From positions 1 to 5,089 of the forward strand of contig JASHRB010000581.1 in assembly GCA_030037575.1 (NCBI GenBank): DNA of 5,089 nucleotides, read 5' to 3'. This DNA is from Candidatus Sulfotelmatobacter sp. GTDB taxonomy: Bacteria > Acidobacteriota > Terriglobia > Terriglobales > Acidobacteriaceae. Under the pieces are notes generated by a model. That model made no database searches. It was given only the letters and a program-made list of their open reading frames with translations, and was not told the DNA's origin. Below, piece after piece: positions 1 through 5,089 of the stretch; position 1 is the stretch's first letter, and the number at the start of each line of letters is the position of its first letter. The position numbers were made by a program, and so were the translations under genes.

Positions 1-128
1 AGGCCGGCGGTTTATCTATGAATTCCGCCAGCCCAGATATTGCGAGCCCTAGGTTCGGCCCAAGTTACCTCGAGGTTACTTTGGTGACCTTGCGGGCACC
101 ATGCCAATCGACTTAGATTGATTCATTC

Positions 129-260
129 TCAACAGACGTGGCCCGGTGGGCACGTGAGAATGGGACCTCCGTCCGGGGTGGGAACCTGCGGAACGGCAGC
201 CGCCATATATGTGCCCACGAGTCCTAACATCAGGATGCAGATCCTGATCGCTAGTTTCAT
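129..260 (-). CDS. small putative secreted peptide, 43 aa, two cysteines in the C-terminal tail
   Basis: I do not recognise a named family. The ORF has an ATG start at 260 and a TGA stop at 131-129. An AGGAG Shine-Dalgarno at 273-269 sits 8 nt before the ATG, which is the best ribosome-binding site in the window. The product looks like a secretory precursor: a basic n-region (MKLAIR), a hydrophobic core (ICILMLGLVGTYM, residues 7-19) and an Ala-Ala-Ala cleavage site at residues 20-22. Cleavage would leave about 21 residues rich in Pro and Gly, containing PDGG and ending TCPPGHVC with cysteines at 37 and 43. Cys8 lies in the hydrophobic core without a proper lipobox, so a lipoprotein is unlikely. 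A -10 box upstream suggests its own transcript. The two cysteines could form a disulfide loop or bind metal; this is inference. The gene is short enough that chance cannot be excluded, but the SD, signal sequence and promoter agree. Confidence 0.62.
   Translation of the reverse strand: MKLAIRICILMLGLVGTYMAAAVPQVPTPDGGPILTCPPGHVC
229..248 (-). repeat. perfect 8-bp inverted repeat inside the small-peptide ORF
   Basis: ATCAGGAT at 229-236 and ATCCTGAT at 241-248 are exact reverse complements around a 4-nt loop. In the mRNA this forms an 8-bp hairpin over codons 5-11 of the 43-aa peptide gene, within the signal-peptide coding part. It may slow initiation or stabilise the message, or be a by-product of the Ile/Arg/Leu codons used there. 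Confidence 0.6.
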
Positions 261-268
261 GGTTTACT

Positions 269-273
269 CTCCT
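269..273 (-). promoter_or_regulatory. Shine-Dalgarno AGGAG for the 43-aa peptide gene
   Basis: The minus strand reads TAGGAGAG then seven bases and ATG at 260. AGGAG is separated from the start by 8 nt, which is ideal spacing. This site decides the start codon and is the main support for translation of the short gene. Confidence 0.65.
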
Positions 274-288
274 ACCGCAGCCTAGGTT

Positions 289-303
289 TTCCCTGAAAGG
301 GAA
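289..303 (-). repeat. 6-bp hairpin in the 5' leader of the small peptide gene
   Basis: TTCCCT (289-294) and AGGGAA (298-303) form a perfect stem with a 3-nt loop. A two-base bulge then allows GG at 285-286 to pair with CC at 304-305. If transcription starts just downstream of the -10 box at 326-321, this hairpin sits near the 5' end of the transcript, about 16 nt before the Shine-Dalgarno. It could protect the 5' end or modulate ribosome access. Confidence 0.45.
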
Positions 304-320
304 CCGTGGTGCGGAGCAGC

Positions 321-349
321 ATTATAGACTACGAGTCAAGCCCTGCCTG
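321..349 (-). promoter_or_regulatory. putative sigma70-type promoter for the small peptide gene
   Basis: The minus strand carries a consensus -10 hexamer TATAAT at 326-321. Seventeen bases upstream is CAGGCA (349-344), a weak -35 with three of six consensus bases. There is no TGn extended -10. Transcription would begin near 314, giving a leader of about 54 nt. The spacer holds an 11-base inverted repeat, GACT-ACG-AGTC (327-337 on the plus strand), next to the -10 box, which could be an operator but is short enough to be chance. A TTGACT also lies close by, but only 7 nt from the -10, so it cannot serve as the -35. Confidence 0.4.
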
Positions 350-428
350 CACCAAGCCCCGGGTTGTACGCCATGCGAAACAAACCGGCAGTCGACGGCG
401 CCCGCGCTGCATCGTGGAAATCAAAACA

Positions 429-451
429 AGTTATTTAATATCAGTTATTTA
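429..451. repeat. AT-rich 9-bp direct repeat in the intergenic region
   Basis: AGTTATTTA occurs at 429-437 and again at 443-451, a 14-nt period, in a distinctly AT-rich patch. It lies within the 295-nt stretch 261-555 between the seven-helix gene and the small peptide gene. That stretch otherwise holds the promoter and leader hairpin described separately and a short repeat cluster at 508-530; I see no gene in it. The patch is roughly 100 nt upstream of the -10 box, so it could bind a regulator or mark a DNA bend. Confidence 0.5.
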
Positions 452-507
452 TGGAGCCTGGAGAGCGATTCCGATGAGCCCCGCCAGAGGCTGCGGTTTC
501 CGAGTGA

Positions 508-530
508 CGAATTTACGAAATCCGAAATTC
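508..530. repeat. short inverted and direct repeat cluster after the seven-helix gene
   Basis: GAATTT (509-514) and AAATTC (525-530) are perfect inverted arms around a 10-nt loop. The same stretch has three copies of CGAA followed by A or T and then T (from 508, 516 and 523). It lies 26 nt beyond the stop codon of the seven-helix gene on the minus strand. The stem is AT-rich and has no T-run after it, so it is a weak candidate terminator or binding site. Confidence 0.3.
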
Positions 531-555
531 CTGGCCGGCGGAACGCGGAGTGGAA

Positions 556-1482
556 TTATCCGGTGGTCTTCGGACCCATGCGCACCGGGAACGGAGAAAG
601 ATCGAGCCCGCTCATTTGGGCGGCGGCGGCGGCGCGACTGCTGGCAGGAGCGGGAGCGGGCGGGGGGCCGGCTGCGTGCGTCCGGGATAAGGCGCGATCC
701 ACCATGCCCTCAAACATGGGAATCAGCGAGTCGGCGGGAAGCGGCCGCTGAATGTCTGTAATGCTTTGCTCCCAACGCTGCGGACGCAGCAAAACAGAAC
801 CCGCTTCGCGCACAGGGCTCTTGACCAGCATGTACCCCAACCAAATCAACAGCGAGCCGTTATAGGCAGACATGTTGATCAGATTCATCATCACGTTGCC
901 CAAATGATGGCCCGTCCACGAGGCCACCAGGGTAAGCTCGACCACGGCAAAAACCCCGAAGCCCAGCGCGATACCGAAGCTGCGTTGGAAACGGCTGACG
1001 CCCAGGTAGCGGGCAAAAAACAATAGAAACAGAACCATGCCGACCTGCATGATGCGCACACAGCGCTGCGCGGTCATAATGGCGAGCACCCAAGGCAACT
1101 TGTCCGAGGTGCCGGTCGAAACCGAGACCACGCCGGCAACCAGGAGCATGACCAGCCCTGCCCATTTGAACAGCACCGTGCCCAGGTCCCGCAAGGTGTG
1201 GAACGGCCGGAAAACGTCGACGAAAGCTTCGTGTATGACCTGAAAGCCCAGGACTACGCTGATCGCGGTACTGACCCAGGATATATAGAAGAAGGCCGAG
1301 TAGCTGTAGAAAGAAACCGGGAAAATCACGGCGAAGGCCAGGATCTGGGCGACCACATAGGAAAAAAAGAACTTGAACTCGCGATATTGCCGGCGGCGCA
1401 GCATGACCACCGCAATCGCCGTGAGCAAAACCGGATGGGTCATCCACAGAGTGTAAGAGAGCGTTTTGAATTGCTCCGGCAT
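556..1482 (-). CDS. predicted seven-helix integral membrane protein of unknown function, 308 aa
   Basis: I cannot assign a function. The protein starts at ATG 1482, with AAGAG (1496-1492) 9 nt upstream as a modest ribosome-binding site, and stops at TAA 558-556. Seven hydrophobic segments are visible, at about residues 12-28, 36-58, 62-81, 103-121, 143-160, 168-190 and 196-220. Basic loops after helices 1, 3, 5 and 7 (RRRQYR, VFRPFHTLRD, RYLGVSRFQR, KSPVREAG) place the N-terminus outside and the C-terminus in the cytoplasm. A tail of about 88 residues follows. Its first part (WEQSITDIQRP, then LIPMFEGMVDRALSR to residue 267) may form short helices. It is followed by a low-complexity Pro/Ala segment (PPPAPAPASSRAAAAA, 273-288). 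There is no visible kinase, cyclase or transporter signature. A 7-TM sensor-like or structural role is possible, but that is inference. The leader can form a stem over the ribosome-binding site. Confidence 0.85.
   Translation of the reverse strand: MPEQFKTLSYTLWMTHPVLLTAIAVVMLRRRQYREFKFFFSYVVAQILAFAVIFPVSFYSYSAFFYISWVSTAISVVLGFQVIHEAFVDVFRPFHTLRDLGTVLFKWAGLVMLLVAGVVSVSTGTSDKLPWVLAIMTAQRCVRIMQVGMVLFLLFFARYLGVSRFQRSFGIALGFGVFAVVELTLVASWTGHHLGNVMMNLINMSAYNGSLLIWLGYMLVKSPVREAGSVLLRPQRWEQSITDIQRPLPADSLIPMFEGMVDRALSRTHAAGPPPAPAPASSRAAAAAQMSGLDLSPFPVRMGPKTTG
619..633 (-). repeat. (GGC)5 trinucleotide repeat in the Pro/Ala tail
   Basis: Five tandem GGC units on the plus strand are read as GCC on the minus strand. 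They encode Ala284-Ala288 in the tail of the seven-helix protein. The repeat is in frame, so slippage would change only the number of alanines. Confidence 0.85.
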
Positions 1483-1489
1483 CTGAGAG

Positions 1490-1565
1490 TTCTCTTAATT
1501 CGTCCCGCGGGCAGACGAAAGCTGGCTTAAGAAAAACCGATACGCAAGACGACAAATTAAGAGAA
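1490..1565 (-). promoter_or_regulatory. leader helix that would sequester the ribosome-binding site of the seven-helix gene
   Basis: The minus strand carries TTCTCTTAATTTGTC (1565-1551) and GACGAATTAAGAGAA (1504-1490). They can pair over 15 positions, 14 Watson-Crick and one U-G wobble (1554 with 1501), around a 46-nt loop. On the plus strand the same position is an A-C mismatch, so the helix is better as minus-strand RNA, the strand that carries the gene. The 3' arm contains the AAGAG Shine-Dalgarno (1496-1492) and ends 7 nt before the ATG at 1482. When formed it should block ribosome binding. The loop shows only a small internal palindrome (AAGC-TG-GCTT, 1519-1528), and I recognise no known riboswitch class. 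Alternatives are a DNA operator or an RNase III site. Confidence 0.5.
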
Positions 1566-1581
1566 AGCTAAACCTTTTCTC
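1561..1581 (-). promoter_or_regulatory. competing upstream hairpin in the same leader
   Basis: On the minus strand GAGAAA (1581-1576) pairs with TTTCTC (1566-1561) around a 9-nt loop, and two G-U pairs could extend it. Five of the bases in the 3' arm are also used by the 5' arm of the ribosome-binding-site helix (1565-1551), so the two structures are mutually exclusive. The hairpin is followed by TTAATTT, so it could also be a weak terminator after the DUF58 gene. It matters for control only if transcription starts upstream of 1581, for example by read-through from DUF58. Confidence 0.3.
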
Positions 1582-1607
1582 CCAAGGGTTCAATGTACGC
1601 AGGTAAT

Positions 1608-1627
1608 CGAAAGTAACGTTACCTTCG
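1608..1627. repeat. 20-bp near-perfect palindrome over the DUF58 stop codon
   Basis: The plus strand reads CGAAAGTAAC then GTTACCTTCG. The central ten bases GTAACGTTAC are a perfect palindrome, and the outer CGAA/TTCG arms match across a single A/C mismatch. The DUF58 stop (TAA, 1621-1619) lies inside it. No T-run follows on the minus strand, so a classical terminator is unlikely. The lack of a loop fits a protein-binding site better, or the match is chance. Confidence 0.4.
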
Positions 1628-3142
1628 TGCCATATGAGGGGAGAGCCCGGGCTTGGGGTCGGAGGCGAATATGAAATGGCAAGAGGTCCACAATTCGCCG
1701 GGCAGAGTCTCGCGAGCGCGACCGGTAATCACGATGTTGTAGCCTGGACGGGGTTGCGAGCTTAATTGTTTGAGCAGAGGGCAGGGCTCGTGTGCCGGTT
1801 CGATCACGGCAAGTTGCGCCAGAAACTCCTGGGCCGTAGTCATCGGCGGCCGCCCCGGAACAACAAAGGAGAGATCGGCATTTTCCGACGACAAATGCCA
1901 GGCCAAGGACGCGGCCAGCTCGACCGCTCCCTCGTAGGCCGCTTCCGCGATCAACCCGGCGAGGGGATTGTCGAAGACGATGCACAGGTGGCGCTCATCC
2001 TCGCGACTGAACTCGCGAACTTTCAAGCAACGGGACTTGGCCGTCGCCTTCCAATCGACGTGGCGGGCGGGATCTTCAGGCAAGTAGTCGCGAATGAGAT
2101 GGAGATCGGAGCCGCGTCCGCGAACAAAACTTTCCCGCTCTCCGCGCACAACCGGCAAGATTTCAAACAGTTCGCGGGTCGGTTCAACCGAAGGATAAAC
2201 CAGAATTTCGCGCTCCAGGGCAACCTCGCGAGTCTTGGTCAAAAAGGAGAAGGGGAAGCGGGTGGCCATGCCAAAACCAGATTCCTGGTATCGCCCGCGG
2301 CGGGCGAAGTTGAGTTCTACCTGGGCGTGCAAATCCGCCTCTGCCGGCAGGTAAGGAAAATAGACCATGCCTTCAAATATTCCCGGCGCTGATGGAACCA
2401 CCTCGACGCGCTTCACTTTCCAGTCGCGCACGCGCACCCATTGATGCTCGGGAAGACGATGCAAGGGGAATGCAAAGATCGTGCGTTCCCATTGCCACCG
2501 TTTTCGAACCGTTTTTCTCTCCTCTTGACCTGCCGGCACGATGCGGATGGAGAACGCAGGCAAAAACCTACGCGGGTTGCGCAGACCGAGATCGACGTTC
2601 ACGGGCCGTTTGGCGAAAACCTGCTCGGGCAGCCTTACCTCGAGCTCGAGCCTGCGCAGAACCATCGCGGAAGCGACTCCCGATACCAAGATCGCCGCCA
2701 GCATGGCGGCGACAACGATGTACAAGAGATTGTTTCCCGTATTCAGCGCGGCGATCCCGATCACGATCGTCGCCAGCACATAAGTTACGCCCGCCTTGGT
2801 GATCTCATAGCGGAACGTCTCCCGCAAACGCTCGAATGCCACGCGACGCGCGAGGTAAGGCACAGTCACCAGCCCAACCAAAGTAGCCATCAGGAGGGCG
2901 ATGGATGCGAGAATGACGGAACCCCAGGCGTTGCCCGCCTCGCGCGCGGCCGTCGACAGCAATGCCGCCGCGAATGCCACCCCCAAGCCGATGAGCGCGA
3001 GCAGAAACTTTATCCACACTTCGCCGGAAGCCGAGCGCAACCCTGCCCCGGCGCGCGGCTTGGCGACGCCATGCAGAGAGGCGGGGCTCGAATGGGAAGA
3101 ACTCACTGCCCGGAGCGTACCACCGCGGAAGTGGGCGATCAA
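1619..3142 (-). CDS. DUF58 family membrane protein with four predicted transmembrane helices, about 495-507 aa
   Basis: The signature of DUF58 is clear: GRGSDLHLIRDY (342-353), then DWKATAK (363-369) and LKVREF (373-378), numbering from the TTG at 3142. The helix-pair motif AALNTGNNLLY (131-141) is also typical. Helices lie at about 43-63, 74-97, 117-134 and 137-161; many family members have only the last two. The C-terminal part resembles a von Willebrand A-like fold, but the metal site is degenerate: after strand LCIVF the sequence is DNPLAG (391-396), not DxSxS. Family members commonly work with MoxR AAA+ ATPases in envelope or complex-assembly roles; none is present here. No ATG fits. TTG 3142 and GTG 3106 both lack a good Shine-Dalgarno, and the first 42 residues are Ser/Arg-rich. 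The upstream neighbour is the E1 gene 81 nt away. Family assignment is firm; function is unknown. Confidence 0.9.
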   Translation of the reverse strand: MIAHFRGGTLRAVSSSHSSPASLHGVAKPRAGAGLRSASGEVWIKFLLALIGLGVAFAAALLSTAAREAGNAWGSVILASIALLMATLVGLVTVPYLARRVAFERLRETFRYEITKAGVTYVLATIVIGIAALNTGNNLLYIVVAAMLAAILVSGVASAMVLRRLELEVRLPEQVFAKRPVNVDLGLRNPRRFLPAFSIRIVPAGQEERKTVRKRWQWERTIFAFPLHRLPEHQWVRVRDWKVKRVEVVPSAPGIFEGMVYFPYLPAEADLHAQVELNFARRGRYQESGFGMATRFPFSFLTKTREVALEREILVYPSVEPTRELFEILPVVRGERESFVRGRGSDLHLIRDYLPEDPARHVDWKATAKSRCLKVREFSREDERHLCIVFDNPLAGLIAEAAYEGAVELAASLAWHLSSENADLSFVVPGRPPMTTAQEFLAQLAVIEPAHEPCPLLKQLSSQPRPGYNIVITGRARETLPGELWTSCHFIFASDPKPGLSPHMARR

Positions 3143-3179
3143 CCCGCGGGCGCTGGGGCGGGACGCGGTCGTAATGGGG

Positions 3180-3215
3180 AGGGCGCTGAATCGGGGGACA
3201 AGGTCACAGCGCCCT
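3180..3215 (-). terminator. 9-bp GC-rich stem-loop after the E1 stop codon
   Basis: AGGGCGCTG (3180-3188) and CAGCGCCCT (3207-3215) are perfect inverted arms with an 18-nt loop. The stem begins 8 nt after the E1 stop (3226-3224) on the minus strand and ends 37 nt before the earliest likely DUF58 start. It has terminator-like strength but no T-run; CCCCATT follows. It may be an imperfect terminator, a 3'-end stabiliser or an attenuator between E1 and DUF58. Confidence 0.4.
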
Positions 3216-3223
3216 TAGGCAAA

Positions 3224-5089
3224 TCAGTATTCCACCAGCTCTTTCATGGCGCGGAACAAATCGCTCGCCTGGGGGAGAATCGCTGCTTCCAGAATGGGCT
3301 GATATGCGACGAACGTGTCGGTGGCCGCAACGCGGCGCACGGGAGCATCCAATTGGTCGAAAAGCTGATCGGCGATGCGGGCGGCGATCTCCGCGCCATA
3401 ACCCCAGCTCAAAGTGTCTTCATAGGCCACAAGCACGCGGCTGGTCTTGGCCACCGAAGCCGCAATCGTTTCCCAATCAAAAGGATTCAGGCAGCGCAGA
3501 TCGATCAGTTCCACCTTAACCCCGTGCTCGCGCTCGATCTTCTGCGCGGCTTGCAAGGCGCGCGGCAGCACAGCACCGTAAGTGATCACCGTCAAATCCG
3601 TTCCCGGGTGAACGATGCTGGCCTTGCCAAACGGAATCATGAAATCCGGTCCGGGATAAGCAGCGCGCCCGTAAGTCTCGCGGTACAGGCGCTTATGTTC
3701 CAAGAACAAAACCGGATCGTCACAGCGAATTGCGGTGCGCAGCAGGCCGGCCGCGTCCAGAGCATTGGAGGGGAAAACCACGCGCAAACCGGGAATGTGG
3801 GTAAACATGCTCTCGCCGCATTGCGAGTGATAAATAGCGCCCCCGGTAAGATAGCCGCCGGTGGCCACGCGAATCACAGCCGGACAGGAAAAGACGTTGT
3901 TCGAGCGCCAACGAATGACAGAAAGCTCGTCGCGAATTTGCATCATCGCCGGCCAGATGTAGTCGAAAAACTGAATCTCGACGACCGGTTTGAGGCCGCG
4001 GGTGGCCATCCCGGTGGCCCGACCGACAATGGCAGCCTCCGCGAGCGGCGAATTAAACACGCGGTCGCTGCCGAATTCGCACTGCAAGCCGAAAGTCAGC
4101 TTGAAGACTCCGCCCTTCCCTTTTACCAGCTTGCGTTTCAAATATTCTTCCCGGCTGCAATCCGCAACGTCTTCGCCAAACATCACGATGCGCTCATCGC
4201 GCTTCATTTCGTCACGCAAGGTGAGGTTGATCAGATCCGCCATGGTTTTGGCGGAAGGCTTCTTTGCCTCGGTCGATTCGACGGAAATGGGCGAATCAAA
4301 TATTGCGGAAGTGGGATCGAGATCGGGCGAATAGACGAATCGGGTGACGCTCTCCGGGGCCGGCGGCAACGCCGCGAGGGCTTCATCGACAGCCGCTTGC
4401 AACTCGCGCTCGACTTTTTCCTCGAGTTCGTTTATGCCCTTCTCGTCGAGGATGCCTTCGCGCAGAAGAAACAGCTGTGTGCGCGAAACCGGATCGCGGG
4501 CTGAATCACGCTCGCGCTCGAGATCGGGACGGTATAAGCGTTCGTCGTCCGACAGCGAATGGGAATACGGGCGAATCACATGCGCATGAACGAATGCCGG
4601 GCCGTGACCTGCGCGGCAATATTGCGCCGCCCGCTGAAAAGCGGCAAAGCTTGCGACCGGATCCGTGCCATCGACCTCCTCAAAATGAAAATTCGGAAAT
4701 CCCGAAACCAGCCGCGAAATGCTGCCGCCGGCCGTCTGCACCTCGACCGGCACAGAGATGGCGTAGCCGTTATCCTGCACACTGAAAATCACCGGCAGTT
4801 TGCTGAGCGCGGCCGCGTTCAGCGCCTCCCAGAACTCGCCCTCGCTGCAGGTGCCATCGCCGAGCGACACGTAAACCACTTCGTCGCCGTGAAAGATGAC
4901 ATCTTTGAAATTCCGGTAATCCGGATACCTCCGATCAGCGAGCGGCTTCTGCGCGGCTTTGCAGTGATGAGTGAAATACCGCCCGGCTTCGGCGCACCCC
5001 ACCGCCTGCAAAATCTGCGAACCGGTCGGGGACGATTGCGTGACGATGTTCAGACGCTTGTATCCCCAGTGCGAGGGCATTTGCCGGCC
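3224..5089 (-). CDS. 2-oxoacid dehydrogenase E1 component, alpha and beta subunits fused (branched-chain-like), N-terminus missing
   Basis: This is the thiamine diphosphate (ThDP)-dependent E1 that decarboxylates a 2-oxoacid and passes the acyl group to the E2 lipoyl domain. The frame stays open to the window edge (Gly-Arg-Gln before Met5080), so the start lies outside; I estimate 100-130 residues are missing. Counting from Met5080, the alpha part runs to about 235. It carries PSHWG (2-6), the ThDP motif GDG (74-76) with DN 26 residues on (103-104, then GYAIS) and the active-site loop SHSLSDD (173-179), His174 matching the catalytic His. A linker (about 236-275) leads to the beta part with FGEDVA (301-306), FNSPLAE (342-348; Glu348 probably activates ThDP) and YHSQC (417-421; His418). 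YHSQ followed by ESMF resembles branched-chain E1-beta more than pyruvate E1-beta, but substrate is not settled. The end is LVEY, stop 3226-3224. E2 and E3 genes are not in the window. Confidence 0.95.
   Translation of the reverse strand, partial: GRQMPSHWGYKRLNIVTQSSPTGSQILQAVGCAEAGRYFTHHCKAAQKPLADRRYPDYRNFKDVIFHGDEVVYVSLGDGTCSEGEFWEALNAAALSKLPVIFSVQDNGYAISVPVEVQTAGGSISRLVSGFPNFHFEEVDGTDPVASFAAFQRAAQYCRAGHGPAFVHAHVIRPYSHSLSDDERLYRPDLERERDSARDPVSRTQLFLLREGILDEKGINELEEKVERELQAAVDEALAALPPAPESVTRFVYSPDLDPTSAIFDSPISVESTEAKKPSAKTMADLINLTLRDEMKRDERIVMFGEDVADCSREEYLKRKLVKGKGGVFKLTFGLQCEFGSDRVFNSPLAEAAIVGRATGMATRGLKPVVEIQFFDYIWPAMMQIRDELSVIRWRSNNVFSCPAVIRVATGGYLTGGAIYHSQCGESMFTHIPGLRVVFPSNALDAAGLLRTAIRCDDPVLFLEHKRLYRETYGRAAYPGPDFMIPFGKASIVHPGTDLTVITYGAVLPRALQAAQKIEREHGVKVELIDLRCLNPFDWETIAASVAKTSRVLVAYEDTLSWGYGAEIAARIADQLFDQLDAPVRRVAATDTFVAYQPILEAAILPQASDLFRAMKELVEY

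Noticed and set aside
73..90. Hairpin AGGTTAC-TTTG-GTGACCT downstream of the small peptide gene
   Set aside because: On the minus-strand transcript it contains an A-C mismatch and no T-run follows, so it is not a convincing terminator. It is slightly better on the plus strand, where no gene is seen.
1..128. Possible further gene at the left edge
   Set aside because: The minus-strand frames here are closed within a few codons (for example ATG with only seven codons before TAA), and no plus-strand frame has a start with a ribosome-binding site.
329..412. A 27-codon minus-strand ORF (MQRGRRR...) in the intergenic region
   Set aside because: It has no Shine-Dalgarno and no signal sequence, and its stop falls inside the spacer of the putative promoter. 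Nothing supports translation.
306..761. A 151-codon plus-strand frame starting in the intergenic region
   Set aside because: It starts at a poor context, runs into the 3' end of the membrane-protein gene on the other strand and has Arg-rich low-complexity composition with no recognisable motif.
860..1555. A 231-codon minus-strand frame overlapping the seven-helix gene in another phase
   Set aside because: Its translation lacks the clean helix pattern of the main frame and is full of Gly, Arg and Pro. The main frame has the better start and topology.
2441..4504. A 687-codon open frame on the plus strand, antisense to DUF58 and E1
   Set aside because: It spans two unrelated, well-supported minus-strand genes and the spacer between them. 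Its translation is rich in Arg, His, Gln and Gly and shows no domain. It is a by-product of the codon bias of the real genes.
1..5089. Similar GCCGGC-containing sequence at both ends of the window
   Set aside because: GGCCGGC near the start and GCCGGCC at the end are short, common motifs in GC-rich DNA, and the E1 gene simply runs through the right edge. There is no evidence of a circular element or terminal repeat.

Overview
The window is a piece of a moderately GC-rich bacterial chromosome. Every gene I can support lies on the minus strand, so transcription runs from the right end to the left. The fused alpha/beta 2-oxoacid dehydrogenase E1, the DUF58 membrane protein and the unrecognised seven-helix membrane protein with a Pro/Ala tail together suggest a soil-type Acidobacteriota genome. 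This assignment is inference from gene types, not from a database match. I see no mobile element, CRISPR array, tRNA or rRNA.

Layout in the direction of transcription. (1) 5089-3224: the C-terminal three quarters or so of a fused E1 alpha-beta subunit of a thiamine-dependent 2-oxoacid dehydrogenase complex (branched-chain-like); its N-terminus lies outside the window. (2) 3223-3143: a short spacer with a 9-bp GC-rich stem just after the E1 stop. (3) 3142-1619: a DUF58 protein with four predicted membrane helices and no MoxR ATPase gene beside it here; its start codon (TTG or GTG) is uncertain. (4) 1618-1483: a 136-nt leader with unusual structure. A 15-nt inverted repeat would pair in the minus-strand RNA and bury the ribosome-binding site of the next gene, and a short upstream segment could compete for the same strand. 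(5) 1482-556: a seven-helix membrane protein of unknown function. (6) 555-261: a 295-nt spacer with short AT-rich repeats, a consensus -10 box and a hairpin. (7) 260-129: a 43-codon gene for a putative secreted, two-cysteine peptide with a clear Shine-Dalgarno sequence. (8) 128-1: no gene seen.

The E1 protein belongs to central or branched-chain acid catabolism. The other genes look like envelope functions with no evident metabolic link to it, so same-strand order need not mean one operon. The two observations most worth pursuing are the leader of the seven-helix gene, which may control its translation, and the small secreted peptide with its own promoter and paired hairpins.
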